A stretch of 64,000 nt of DNA from Dyadobacter bucti (GTDB lineage: Bacteria > Bacteroidota > Bacteroidia > Cytophagales > Spirosomataceae), in assembly GCF_005869225.1 (NCBI RefSeq), contig NZ_SWFP01000002.1:1222502-1286501 (forward strand). Direction: 5' to 3'. Positions within the stretch are counted from its first letter, which is position 1, and each line of letters starts with the position of its first letter. Below are positions 36,104 to 45,611 of this stretch, one piece after another. The notes beneath the pieces were generated by a model, which worked only from the letters and a program-made list of their open reading frames with translations, was not told the origin of the DNA and searched no databases. The translations under genes were made by a program, and so were the position numbers.

Positions 36104-38181
36104 GGTACAAAGGCTTCGTCAATGAGTTTATGGGCAATATGCATTTGGCCGGGAACATTGTTAAAAAGGATGAATTCTATATTTTCCGAAACTTGGGGGG
36201 CGCTGCTTTCCTTATTCAGATAAACCTGCCGCAACGGGCCGCCCGGTTTGAGACCTTCGAGAACAATATCACTCAACACATCGTAACCTGGAAGAAACTG
36301 CAGCTGGCTGAGAACTTTCTGTAAATCCTGAAATCTGAATTTCACATTGACCTGCCTCAAAAATTGTATCAATGCATCGTTAAGTAATGTCTTCAGCTTT
36401 ATTAAATCCATGTGCAAGAAACCTCTGTCGATAGAAGCATTCAGCAACTCATCAATGGAGAAATCTTTCAGGGCTGTTTCCTTCGCGACGTCCAGCAAAT
36501 TAAGGTTAACAAAAAGTGGATCTGTAACCTGGCAGGCATCATGCAGAAGCAGGTAGTAAGGATGCTGGCGCGCTGTGATCTCCGCCTTTGTCTCCAGTTC
36601 CGCCTTTTTACCAAGCAGCAATTCAATCAGTGCGCCGCCGACGGTCTCTATCGAAGATTTGCCACCAAGCAGCTTCAGAACATCGCTAGTTGATAATAGT
36701 TTGAGATAGGTAACAAGTTCGCGACTTTCGGACGGGAGAAAGCTAAGGAGCGAATCGGCGAGTGACTTGGTTACGGTAGGCTTTTCAGGAAAGATGTCCT
36801 TATTGGATAAAAGATCGCCCAGTTTCTCACTAAGCTCGGAAAGCCCGTCATCATCCGGATCGTTAGCCTGGACTGATGTACCAGTATTCGGCAGAGCAGA
36901 CTTTTTATTGGGGCTGGCCTGTGAAGCGCGTCTGCTAAAAATGAGATTATATTCGTCTGCACGTATTTCCTCAACTGAAACCCTGAATCCACTTTCCGGA
37001 TTTCCCTGCGCGGTGGAAATGCTATTTTCAAAATATCTGATGACAAATTCCCCTTCTCCCTGCCGCAATTCTTTGAACCATACATCGCCCGGATAAGGTA
37101 GTGTATCCCTACCAGATCCTCTGGTAAAATACAGAAGGGCCATAGGATGAGGGTAGCGTCTGGAATACCCAACCGGCACACTTATCACAGCCCGCAGATC
37201 GCATCTTTCAAGAACTTTTCGCCTCATCTCCATACTGTCGCTATCCGTGTCACCCAGAATTTTCTCGGGAACAAGTAAGGCGGATCTACCATTTTCATGT
37301 TGCAGAAGATCCAGGAACCTGTCCATGTACTGCATTTCGTTCTGGCTGATGCCGGGTCCCGGTAATCCCTCCATTTCCACACCCCAGGCTGTAATGGAAG
37401 GGTTGGAAAGAATCACGTCAAACTTTTCCGGCCATGACTGGTTTAAAAGGTTTTCGATGCGTATGTCGGGAGTATCAATCCCGTGAATCATCAAATTCAG
37501 GGATGCAAGACGCCCCATTGTGATATCCTGATCTGCTCCTGTCAGTTTACCTTCAATCTGACTGGCGGCATCACTCTCGGGACCCGTACCGGACAAAGGA
37601 TTTCGTTGCTGGTACCTGATCGTCTCGGCAAGCAGGCTGCCTGCTCCGCAGGAAGGATCCAAAACGTTATCCGTAGCCCGCGGCTTTGTGAAAGCACACA
37701 TTAACCTCGCTAATTCCGGCTCCGCCAAAACAACCCCCGCCCGCGCAGTTGCCGGGATTTTGTTTAGGAGGAATTCAAATGCCTCCCCTGCTTCTGGCAG
37801 CCCCTTACTGCCGGACTTTGGCACGGTAGCGTCTGAAAATGCCATGTCAACTGTCAGCAACGCGTCCGTCAGCAAAGTAGGCCGGGATATAAGGAACACG
37901 CTATTGGACATTAAGCTACTGAAGGCATGATTTGTAAACGATACATTCTTAAGCATTGGAAAGATGGCACTTGGAAATTTGTTCATCCGCTCTACATCTT
38001 CCATTTTTAGAATATAGTCCCAGCTAAGGTCCGAACCTGTGAGGTCATGATATACGTTCAGCCATCGCAGGAAGAACAGGTAACTTACCTGCTCCACAGC
38101 AATCAGGGGATTACTGATCCCTTCACTGAACATGCTGTCCATCAACTGATTTAACCTCGACCGAAAGTCAAATGCCACCAT
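36100..38181 (-). CDS. N-6 DNA methylase-like protein (HsdM-type) with altered catalytic motif
   Basis: A 693-residue protein. The N-terminal helical domain (ISNPLIAVEQVSYLFFLRWLN, about 22-42) is like HsdM. The methylase core has motif I in LDPSCGAGSLLAET (about 172-185). The motif IV position, normally N-P-P-Y/F, reads VILSNPSITAWG (about 258): the second Pro and the aromatic residue are replaced by Ser and Ile. About 270 C-terminal residues have no recognised domain. No specificity subunit gene lies nearby. It may still bind SAM and DNA but methylation activity is doubtful. It starts 3 bases after the patatin stop and overlaps the ATPase start. Confidence 0.82.
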   Translation of the reverse strand: MVAFDFRSRLNQLMDSMFSEGISNPLIAVEQVSYLFFLRWLNVYHDLTGSDLSWDYILKMEDVERMNKFPSAIFPMLKNVSFTNHAFSSLMSNSVFLISRPTLLTDALLTVDMAFSDATVPKSGSKGLPEAGEAFEFLLNKIPATARAGVVLAEPELARLMCAFTKPRATDNVLDPSCGAGSLLAETIRYQQRNPLSGTGPESDAASQIEGKLTGADQDITMGRLASLNLMIHGIDTPDIRIENLLNQSWPEKFDVILSNPSITAWGVEMEGLPGPGISQNEMQYMDRFLDLLQHENGRSALLVPEKILGDTDSDSMEMRRKVLERCDLRAVISVPVGYSRRYPHPMALLYFTRGSGRDTLPYPGDVWFKELRQGEGEFVIRYFENSISTAQGNPESGFRVSVEEIRADEYNLIFSRRASQASPNKKSALPNTGTSVQANDPDDDGLSELSEKLGDLLSNKDIFPEKPTVTKSLADSLLSFLPSESRELVTYLKLLSTSDVLKLLGGKSSIETVGGALIELLLGKKAELETKAEITARQHPYYLLLHDACQVTDPLFVNLNLLDVAKETALKDFSIDELLNASIDRGFLHMDLIKLKTLLNDALIQFLRQVNVKFRFQDLQKVLSQLQFLPGYDVLSDIVLEGLKPGGPLRQVYLNKESSAPQVSENIEFILFNNVPGQMHIAHKLIDEAFVP

Positions 38182-38184
38182 ATC

Positions 38185-40287
38185 TTATGAGATTGTCAAT
38201 GGTTTAAAATTTTTAAGTGGCTCCGCCCCTCCTCCTATTTTGGTCCCGATCTGGTTATAAAGCCAGTAAGGATCTTTCTGAAATTTCAGCCAGTCGGCCA
38301 GAAGATCATCCTGAAACTGCTTCCATTCCTTGGAGCTGTCCTGAAACCGGTGCGCAAAGCGGAGTAGCGTGTGGCACATGGTGAACTGTCCGCTGGCGAT
38401 CAGCGCTGCTCGCATCTCCATTTGCTGATGTGACGCATCAAACCAGAGCGTTGTACCCATGCGCGCAGCAACGTTGGCTACTTTGGTAATCTTGGCATCG
38501 GGCTGGATGACTCTGTAAAGCAATTCTGATCGATTATCATAGTTTACCTCGATGTTCATTTCTTCCCAATTTTCCCCACACAAGGCTTCCATAAACGCTT
38601 CCCTGTTCATCTCGCTTAACAGGTAAGAAGTAGGAAAAATACTGTTGACCCTCCGGGATTTCTGGTTTTCAACAAATCTCTTCAAACCCGGCTCATCCTG
38701 AACAGTCAGAAACTTTTTTTGTTCAGCCAGTTTAACCAAATCAAAGACCCTGCTTTTCCCCAAACTTCCTGACAAATACCCTTCATACGAATCCTGTCTG
38801 ATTTTTTTCAGGAAAAGCGTGACTGCCAGATTGATAACCGAAGTGGCCCTGGCTTCCAACAATTCCACAAGTCGGTACAGCGGAAGTCTGGCAAAATACC
38901 AGATGTGTTGTCCAAACATTTTGCCAATAGTCCCTGGCGGCACATGCTTTCCGGTGAATTTCCGAAAGATTTTTTTAGCTAAAAACGAAAGAAAATTATA
39001 AGCTGCGACAAGAATGGGCAAACCGGTAGCCCCGATCAAGAAGTAGGCAGCTTTGGTGTACACATCGGTGAAAATGCCAAAAGCACCCAATGAGAACAAG
39101 ATGATATCCAGCACTGCATAGTGCACCAGTGACAATTTCAGGAACCAGCTGGACTTGTCCGGACGGGCATAACGGTATTCGTCGGTATAGTTACTGCTCA
39201 CATCGCAAACTGCCAGCAGATCATAGCCATATCCTTGGACAAGATCCTTTTCCTGTTCCAAACGGGCTTCAATCATACTTTTTTCAGTATCATCCGCATT
39301 TTTGAGCGCTTCTTTTGCGCGTACCGTCAATGCATCCCTCAACTTTTTCCGTTGTTCGCTCTGCAGCCTGTTCTCTGCATGACCGAAAGCGTCTATACCC
39401 TGGTTATCTACGATACCTCCATCCATAAATCCATATCTGGGACGCTCACCGGAAGATCTGGCAACTGGATCAGGAATGATAAATTCGTCATTGGCTTGTA
39501 CCGCCTCAGAAAGCTCATCAACCGTCAGGCTTTTTTCACCAGCTTTCCAGGAAAAATCATGCGGATAAACGATTGGCTCAAACCCTGCCGGAAAACAACT
39601 GGAAGCGGCCAGAATATCGCCGAGCCTGATCTTTTTTATTACTTCCAGGCACTGCGCCTTAACCGCCTTCACATCTTCACCTTCATTGGGCGTACGTAAG
39701 GTCAGATACTTATTTCCGAAAGATCCTTTGTATTTGTCAGATCCATCGTGCTGAAATCTGAATTGTTGCCCGTGCGTAAAATCAGTTGTACACACACAAA
39801 TTTCCTTGACTGACCCTGCTGGGGGAGTATTCCAGATCACACCAAATCCGTCGCCTTTGAACAGCATCTTGTCGTAGGCAATGGCGAATCCGTTGATCGG
39901 ATTCCGGTCTTTGCCGGGACGCTCATTTTCCCAGAAATGATCATCCTTTAGTATGCTGAGTACTTCTTTTAAAAGCACATCACCTTCCAGACAATTGAAA
40001 AGATTGCGGTAAGCTTCCTCAAAACCATGTCCGTTGCGCTGGGCATGAACAATTGCCATGCTTGCAAAAGAGCCGCCGGAAGCGGAAGAAATAAACTTGA
40101 CAACCCGCGAAAGCGGCTCGTCCTTTATGCAGATTTGCTCCAGATAAGCGAAGCAACCAAGTGCAAAGCCTGCTGCCCGAAATCCTCCTCCGGAAAAACA
40201 CAGAGCAATGTTATTCAAACCTTCGGGAAGTACAGGCCTGGGATCCGTCCCTGGCTCGGCGTGCCCATTTTCGGGAACCTGGCTCAT
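38185..40287 (-). CDS. Patatin-like phospholipase with internal transmembrane segments
   Basis: A 700-residue protein. The patatin fold has the oxyanion loop FSGGGFRAAGF (about 31-41), the nucleophile Ser in ISSASGGSFA (about 68) and the catalytic Asp in GFMDGGIVDNQG (about 289). Two hydrophobic segments follow at about 395-440 (VLDIILFSLGAFGIF and YFLIGATGLPILVAA), so the protein is probably membrane-bound. About 250 C-terminal residues are unassigned. It is the first gene of a four-gene operon with a methylase-like protein, an ATPase and an HNH protein. Membrane lipid attack as an abortive-infection step is inferred, not shown. Confidence 0.88.
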   Translation of the reverse strand: MSQVPENGHAEPGTDPRPVLPEGLNNIALCFSGGGFRAAGFALGCFAYLEQICIKDEPLSRVVKFISSASGGSFASMAIVHAQRNGHGFEEAYRNLFNCLEGDVLLKEVLSILKDDHFWENERPGKDRNPINGFAIAYDKMLFKGDGFGVIWNTPPAGSVKEICVCTTDFTHGQQFRFQHDGSDKYKGSFGNKYLTLRTPNEGEDVKAVKAQCLEVIKKIRLGDILAASSCFPAGFEPIVYPHDFSWKAGEKSLTVDELSEAVQANDEFIIPDPVARSSGERPRYGFMDGGIVDNQGIDAFGHAENRLQSEQRKKLRDALTVRAKEALKNADDTEKSMIEARLEQEKDLVQGYGYDLLAVCDVSSNYTDEYRYARPDKSSWFLKLSLVHYAVLDIILFSLGAFGIFTDVYTKAAYFLIGATGLPILVAAYNFLSFLAKKIFRKFTGKHVPPGTIGKMFGQHIWYFARLPLYRLVELLEARATSVINLAVTLFLKKIRQDSYEGYLSGSLGKSRVFDLVKLAEQKKFLTVQDEPGLKRFVENQKSRRVNSIFPTSYLLSEMNREAFMEALCGENWEEMNIEVNYDNRSELLYRVIQPDAKITKVANVAARMGTTLWFDASHQQMEMRAALIASGQFTMCHTLLRFAHRFQDSSKEWKQFQDDLLADWLKFQKDPYWLYNQIGTKIGGGAEPLKNFKPLTIS

Positions 40288-40602
40288 TATTTTTTAAGGT
40301 ATAGAAGGGTTCACTGTGACTGTATACAATTTAACCTTTTCTTCCCTATAAGCCATCCCCAAATTTCCAAAACTTATTATTAGGCAAATCGTTTTCACAG
40401 CTGGTGAAACCGAAGCTTTGCGATCCCTACTTCGCGGTCTCAGAACCTTTAAAAGGCACACGCTGACCAATCCATCACAAGATAAGGGGCTGTTTGAGCT
40501 GGCCATAACCCGCCAATCGATGAATCCTTTCTCGAAAAATCCTTATTTTATACAATTCCCTGAAGCAACCGGCACCGGGCGGGTCCCGGGTAGGGAAGTT
40601 AT
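40288..40602. other. Gap upstream of the patatin operon
   Basis: 315 bases separate the patatin start from the response-regulator stop at 40603. It must hold the promoter of the minus-strand operon. A plus-strand frame is open across it but runs antisense into the regulator gene and looks fortuitous. No clear promoter box or RNA gene is recognised. Confidence 0.4.
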
Positions 40603-41043
40603 CTATTGGTGGACAAAAAAAGGCGCTTTTGAATTGTTCCAGTCCACGCTGAGGGCCTCGCTAATCACCTGCTCAAATTCCACGAACGACAGGGGTTTTC
40701 TAATATAACCTCTTGCTCCAAGCCTTTCCGCTTCGTCAATAAATTCCTGGTTATTGCTAGTCGATAAAAAAATCACGGGGACGCCGCTCGTTTCGACTTG
40801 CCCGCGCATTCTGGAAAAGCATTCTAAACCGCTCATCCGGGGCATATTAATGTCCAGAAAAGTCAGCGACGGACGGGAAAGACCAGACAGTATTTCCAGA
40901 GCGTGTACCCCATCCGTCGCCACCACTACGTGTGGAACCTGTTTTAACTGCCCTACTACCTGGTGAAAAAGAAAAACATCGTCTTCATCATCATCTGCCA
41001 GCAGTATAAAATCTATCCCCTTTTCGGACATCTCTGAACCCAT
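40603..41043 (-). CDS. Single-domain response regulator (CheY-like)
   Basis: The start is taken at ATG 41043 (146 residues); ATG 41031 is an alternative. One receiver domain: acidic cluster in LLADDDEDD (about 15-22), phosphoacceptor D64 in LTFLDINMPRMSG, Ser/Thr switch in FLSTSNN and K116 in GYIRKPLSF. This is the Rcp1-like subgroup often paired with GAF or phytochrome-type kinases, such as the one at 42881-44266. There is no output domain. It lies just upstream of the patatin operon on the same strand, separated by 315 bases; co-regulation is not shown. Confidence 0.92.
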   Translation of the reverse strand: MGSEMSEKGIDFILLADDDEDDVFLFHQVVGQLKQVPHVVVATDGVHALEILSGLSRPSLTFLDINMPRMSGLECFSRMRGQVETSGVPVIFLSTSNNQEFIDEAERLGARGYIRKPLSFVEFEQVISEALSVDWNNSKAPFFVHQ

Positions 41044-41256
41044 ATAAAAATCTTCGTCACTAACGCGGGGCAAATTTTCCCTTTAAAATCCAATAATCCA
41101 AATTTAGCTTAAAGACACGGTCTTCTGTCACACAAAAATCATCCTTGCTTTGATCTCTCGCATGATGAGGGCTTAACAAACAAATTTGCCTTTGATCATC
41201 TGTTTTCAAAATCTTTTCCGGTTGAGGCGGTCAAACCCGTAAAATACCATTTCACT

Positions 41257-41691
41257 TCAGGAATTTTCCCAGTTATACCTACCTGGAAGCACGGCAAGCT
41301 GCCAATAACTGCAGATGGCAAACATTTGCTCTTTGAGTTCCTCGTAACTCCGAGGCTTCAGATAGAACCCTTGCACCAGTGACATATAAGCGTCATCGAC
41401 ATCCTTTGGATTAATCGACTCGGACAGAAAAATAAAAGGGATCGATCTTTTTTTGAGGTTCTCGTCCGAATTAATCAGTTCTTTCAGTTCAAGGCCGGTA
41501 ATCTGCGGGATGTGCAGGTCACAAAGAATGAAGAACGGACGGGTTACCGTTTCCCTTAAATAATCGATAAGCTCATAACCATTATCAAAATTAATCACCT
41601 CACTGGTGCAGCCAATCTCGCCCAGCGCGTTTTCAACCAGGAACCTGTCGTCCGGGTCCCCGCCTACATATAATATTGGTCCGTTTTCCAT
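41257..41691 (-). CDS. Single-domain response regulator (CheY-like, divergent)
   Basis: A 144-residue receiver domain. The acidic pair lies in GGDPDDRF (D12, D14-D15), the phosphoacceptor is D58 in FILCDLHIPQITG, the switch residue is in FIFLSESI and the lysine is K112 in FYLKPRSYEEL. It resembles the receiver at 833-1294 in its tail (MFAICSYWQLAVLP). Same strand as the receiver at 40603-41043, with a 213-base gap, so the two may or may not be co-transcribed. No output domain. Confidence 0.9.
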   Translation of the reverse strand: MENGPILYVGGDPDDRFLVENALGEIGCTSEVINFDNGYELIDYLRETVTRPFFILCDLHIPQITGLELKELINSDENLKKRSIPFIFLSESINPKDVDDAYMSLVQGFYLKPRSYEELKEQMFAICSYWQLAVLPGRYNWENS

Positions 41692-41925
41692 GGAAGTTTT
41701 TTATGGCGAAGATGATAAAAAATGTAAGCCAGTAAGACGACAGGGGCAATCCATCGCGATTATATCAAACTCTCCACAAATTATCTGCCGCTTTCTCAAT
41801 TTTCGTCGACCCACTGCGTAAATTATTACTCAGGCTTCAAATAAGGCTAATTCAGGTTTGGATTATTACGCTTTTTGCTGGCACTTATCCGAAATAATAT
41901 TTTAAGAGAATCCATTGCAGCTGGG

Positions 41926-41941
41926 TAGCACGGACTTTTTA
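41926..41941 (+). promoter_or_regulatory. Degenerate TGGCAY-type motif upstream of porin-like gene
   Basis: TAGCACGGACTTTTTA begins at 41926, 66 bases before the ATG at 41992. It resembles the motif before the DUF892 gene (TGGTACGGATTTTTTT). The rest of the 300-base gap 41692-41991 shows nothing further. Confidence 0.3.
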
Positions 41942-41991
41942 AACGGTTCTAAAAAATCATTACAATTCTAAAAATCAAAAAATACGCTACC

Positions 41992-42570
41992 ATGAAAAAG
42001 TTTATTTTAGCAGTGCTTGTCGCAGCGATCACCAACACCGCATTTGCACAATCATTTAGCATAGGCCCCAAAGCAGGGCTTAACGTGAGCAATTATACGG
42101 GTGGAAATATTGACTCGGAGGCTTTGGTTGGCTATCACCTGGGCGGGATACTTAATTACGGTTTTGGCAATGTTTTCTCGATCCAGCCCGAGGTCCTTTT
42201 TTCAACGCAGGGTGCGAAAGTACAAAATGACGGCGCACGTTCTGATTTCAAGATCAGCTACATTACGGTACCTGTAATGTTCAAATTTAAAACCAATGGC
42301 GGCTTTTACGTGGAGTTCGGTCCGCAAGCCGGGTTCCGCTCATCCTCAGACATCCCGGATCAGACCATTAACAATTTTGCAAAAAACCTTGACCTGGCGG
42401 CGGCAGGTGGCATAGGTTACCAGTCTCCCATCGGCCTTGGGGTAGGTGTGCGGTACATTGCAGGACTTAGCAAAGTAGGCGATTTTACAGGAAGCAATAT
42501 TGACCCTGATTTCAAAAACAGCGTCATCCAGGCCAGCTTGTTCTGGGCAATCCCACTGGTTAAGAAATAA
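41992..42570 (+). CDS. Outer-membrane beta-barrel protein (porin family)
   Basis: A 192-residue protein with a signal peptide (MKKFILAVLVAAITNTAFAQ) and an eight-strand barrel of the PF13568/OmpW-like class common in Bacteroidota: SIGPKAGLNVSNYTGG, LVGYHLGGILNYGF, FSIQPEVLFSTQGAKV, FKISYITVPVMFKFK and a final QASLFWAIPLVKK. It probably sits in the outer membrane with no assigned substrate. A hairpin terminator lies at 42682-42709. Confidence 0.9.
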   Translation: MKKFILAVLVAAITNTAFAQSFSIGPKAGLNVSNYTGGNIDSEALVGYHLGGILNYGFGNVFSIQPEVLFSTQGAKVQNDGARSDFKISYITVPVMFKFKTNGGFYVEFGPQAGFRSSSDIPDQTINNFAKNLDLAAAGGIGYQSPIGLGVGVRYIAGLSKVGDFTGSNIDPDFKNSVIQASLFWAIPLVKK

Positions 42571-42681
42571 AACCGGGTAGCCTAAAAAACCACATTGATT
42601 AGTATGTTCGAGATAAAATTGTGCAGCGAAGGTAATTACCGTTTAAAGCAGATTGAGTTCAATGCGTCGTACTAATGGTTT

Positions 42682-42709
42682 AGCTGCCCTTTCGGGGGCA
42701 GCTTTTTCT
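42682..42709 (+). terminator. Rho-independent terminator after porin-like gene
   Basis: The stem AGCTGCCC (42682-42689) / GGGCAGCT (42696-42703) is followed by TTTTCTT. It is 111 bases after the stop at 42570, so the transcript would have a long 3' end. Nothing else is recognised in 42571-42880. Confidence 0.75.
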
Positions 42710-42880
42710 TTATAGCGTATCCCTCCACTCGTATCCCGCCTGCACACAGCAGGTACCCTTCAGGATTCAGCATGCATTTGTTGCCCAGGTTGCTGGGCAG
42801 GTATTTTCTATTATGCAAGATTTATATGCACTGCAGGATCAATATTTTATATACAGAAATATCCGTCATTTATTACGAAA

Positions 42881-44266
42881 ATGGAAATGCTTACTGTGGA
42901 CAGGCAATTTATGAATAGGGCTACTGCTGCAAAGGAAGAGGAAAGGATTACTGCATTAAATAGTTATCACATTCTGGATTCGTTGCCTGAAAAAGATTTT
43001 GACGATCTGACTTATCTGGCATCCCAAATTTGCCAGACACCGATTTCACTGGTGTCGCTGATAGATGAACAAAGACAGTGGTTTAAATCTCACCATGGGC
43101 TCTCGATCGGCGGCACGCACCGCGACCTCTCGTTCTGCGCGCACGCGATCAATGAGCCTGACAAAATCATGGTGGTGACAGATGCGAGAAAAGACAAGCG
43201 ATTTGCCGACAATCCGCTGGTTACAGGCCCCCCGTCTGTCATTTTTTATGCCGGCGTGCCGCTGGTTGATAGCAGTGGTTTTGCCCTGGGTTCATTTTGC
43301 GTTATCGACCATTCTCCAAAACAGTTATCCGACCAGCAGCTGTCCGCCTTAAGAATTTTGGCAAATCAGGTCGTAAGTCTTTTAGAACTCAGGAAGCTTA
43401 AATCGGAATTAGATACCGGTGAAATCAGCTTCGAGGACAGACTTGAAAATCTATTGTTACAACGAACACAGCAGTTGGCCGATTCCAATAAAACCCTATC
43501 TGAGGTGAACCGGAAAGTTGTCAAGAAAAACGAAGACTTAAAAAAATCAAACCTGAGCCTGGAACAATTCGCTTTTTTTGCCTCCCATGATCTGCAGGAA
43601 CCATTAAGAAAGATTCAGGCATTTAGTGACCTGGTCTTCAAACGCCATGCACACCAATTGGGTGAAGGTGCCCAATACATCTCTAAAATCCGGTCCGCCG
43701 CACACCGGATGTCGGAGTTGGTGAATAATCTGCTAACGCTTTCCAAAGTGTCCGGCAGTCCCCAGGTAAATTCCCTGATCTCGCTGGATTGGGTACTTCA
43801 GACAGTTTTGCTGGATCTGGAGCTGGTCGTTTTGGAAACAGGGGCAGTTGTAAAAAGTGATCCTTTGCCAAAGATTATGGCAGAACACACGCAACTGTGC
43901 CAGGTATTTCAAAATCTGATCAGTAATTCCCTGAAGTTCAGGCGGCACAATGTTCCGATGCAAATTGAGATCCGGTATAAAAAAATGGCAAAAAATGACT
44001 TACCGGTTTCTGTGCATCCGACAAAGAACAGTGAAAATTATCACCTGATTGAAGTTGCGGACAATGGTATCGGATTTGATCAGGATCAGGCCGGCAGCAT
44101 GTTTCAATTATTTCGAAGGCTTCACGATACGAATAAGGTTTCCGGCACCGGTATTGGTCTGGCGATCTGCGAAAAGGTTATTACCGGCTACGGCGGTATC
44201 ATATCTGCCGAAGGACAGAGGGGACAAGGGGCAACATTCAGCATCTATCTTCCTGTTCAACAATAG
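42881..44266 (+). CDS. GAF-domain sensor histidine kinase
   Basis: A 461-residue cytoplasmic kinase. The GAF domain is at about 25-170 ([29 protein letters not shown] and [20 protein letters not shown]). A coiled-coil linker is at about 190-235. The HisKA box is [15 protein letters not shown] (His at about 239), and the HATPase_c domain has N box [13 protein letters not shown]1 DNGIGFD and G2 [12 protein letters not shown]. No membrane segment. The GAF sequence is the non-bilin type. A plausible partner of the single-domain receivers at 40603 and 41257, by subfamily only. ATG 42881 fits the family start. Confidence 0.94.
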   Translation: MEMLTVDRQFMNRATAAKEEERITALNSYHILDSLPEKDFDDLTYLASQICQTPISLVSLIDEQRQWFKSHHGLSIGGTHRDLSFCAHAINEPDKIMVVTDARKDKRFADNPLVTGPPSVIFYAGVPLVDSSGFALGSFCVIDHSPKQLSDQQLSALRILANQVVSLLELRKLKSELDTGEISFEDRLENLLLQRTQQLADSNKTLSEVNRKVVKKNEDLKKSNLSLEQFAFFASHDLQEPLRKIQAFSDLVFKRHAHQLGEGAQYISKIRSAAHRMSELVNNLLTLSKVSGSPQVNSLISLDWVLQTVLLDLELVVLETGAVVKSDPLPKIMAEHTQLCQVFQNLISNSLKFRRHNVPMQIEIRYKKMAKNDLPVSVHPTKNSENYHLIEVADNGIGFDQDQAGSMFQLFRRLHDTNKVSGTGIGLAICEKVITGYGGIISAEGQRGQGATFSIYLPVQQ

Positions 44267-44382
44267 GTTTCCCATTGCTTTTTTGACACACCAAATGCGT
44301 GCGCATCCCCATTCGTGAAAAATCCGGAAGCACAAAACCAATTCCAGCGCAATAAAAAAACAACATTAAAATACAATCCTAT

Positions 44383-45504
44383 ATGGTCATCTCTACCCCA
44401 TTCTACACCCGTCTCGCCCAAGTTTTAATCAGCATTATCTGCCTGGTCTATATTGCCATCATAGGACAAACCCTTTTGGCACCACTGATCTTTGCGCTTC
44501 TATTTTCACTTCTTCTGCTGCCATTCGCCGGAACTTTGGAATACAGGTTCCATTTCCCCAGGGCGCTGTCTTCGGCGGTTTCCCTACTGGCCCTGATCGG
44601 TGCGATTGTGGGGATATTTATCCTGCTGGGTTCGCAACTCACAGCATTAGCGCAGGATTGGCCGGCTTTCAAGCAGCAGGTACTGGATACAACCACTGAC
44701 TTGCAAAAATGGATCGAGGTAACCTTTCATATAGATAGTCGGGAGCAGATGGACTACATCAACGACTCGGCATCGAAAGCGGTCAATACCGGTACCACTA
44801 TTTTGGGGCACACAATCCTTTCGGTCTCTTCCATTTTGTTGTTCCTGCTTTTTACTTTCCTGTACACATTTTTTCTGCTCCTGCACAGACGGTTGCTGCT
44901 TCGCTTCATCGTTTCGGTATTTGACCAGGAGCACAGCGTGATTGTCTACGACATCGTGAGCCAGATCCAGTACATCGTAAAGAAATACATATTCGGGCTT
45001 TTTCTGCAGATGTTGCTGGTGACAGGTCTTTCCTGTATGGCATTCTGGCTGCTCGGGGTCAAATACGGCCTTTTGCTTGGATTAATTACCGGAATCTTGA
45101 ACCTGATCCCCTATATCGGCATTCTAATTGCCCTGCTGCTAGCCAGCCTGATCACCTTCGCAACCGCCGGGACCAGCCAGTTGATCTTCGTTGCAATCGC
45201 GATAGTTGCCATTCACCTTGTCGACAGCAATTACATCATGCCAAAAATCGTCGGATCCAAAGTGAAAATAAATACACTTGTGGCACTGATCGGACTTGTA
45301 CTTGGGGAAATGATCTGGGGAATCACCGGCATGTTCCTATCTATTCCCGTCATTGCTATTTTTAAGGTGATCTTTGACAGGGTACATGGCCTTAACCCCT
45401 GGGGAATTTTGCTGGGCGAAGATGATAGTGACCCTGGGTCAAAACCCGCCATCCGGGAAATCATCGACGATGAGAACAACCAGGGCCGGATGGCAAATGC
45501 CTGA
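44383..45504 (+). CDS. AI-2E family permease (first copy)
   Basis: A 373-residue inner-membrane protein of PF01594 with about seven or eight helices: a hydrophobic N-terminal pair (15-75), helices near 145-170 and the diagnostic block LLGVKYGLLLGLITGILNLIPYIG (about 222-246). LVDSNYIMPKIVGSKVKINTL (about 285-305) and a final helix near 310-330 follow. Despite the family name, members include Na+/H+ antiporters and exporters. A second copy is at 47983-49125. The gene stands 116 bases after the kinase stop. Confidence 0.92.
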   Translation: MVISTPFYTRLAQVLISIICLVYIAIIGQTLLAPLIFALLFSLLLLPFAGTLEYRFHFPRALSSAVSLLALIGAIVGIFILLGSQLTALAQDWPAFKQQVLDTTTDLQKWIEVTFHIDSREQMDYINDSASKAVNTGTTILGHTILSVSSILLFLLFTFLYTFFLLLHRRLLLRFIVSVFDQEHSVIVYDIVSQIQYIVKKYIFGLFLQMLLVTGLSCMAFWLLGVKYGLLLGLITGILNLIPYIGILIALLLASLITFATAGTSQLIFVAIAIVAIHLVDSNYIMPKIVGSKVKINTLVALIGLVLGEMIWGITGMFLSIPVIAIFKVIFDRVHGLNPWGILLGEDDSDPGSKPAIREIIDDENNQGRMANA

Positions 45505-45565
45505 ATCAGGAAGTCCCCACCAGTTCTTCCCCATTTCCTTTCCAAGTATCGTTTTCATTTTGCAG

Positions 45566-45581
45566 TGGCATCCATTTTTAT
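45566..45581 (+). promoter_or_regulatory. TGGCAY motif upstream of barrel gene
   Basis: TGGCATCCATTTTTAT begins at 45566, 46 bases before the ATG at 45612. Confidence 0.5.
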
Positions 45582-45611
45582 CCAAATAAAAGATCAGTTC
45601 TTTTTAAATGT

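Noticed and set aside
40418..40708. Plus-strand open frame of about 96 codons upstream of the patatin operon
   Set aside because: It runs antisense through the 3' end of the receiver gene, has no ribosome binding site and no recognisable domain.
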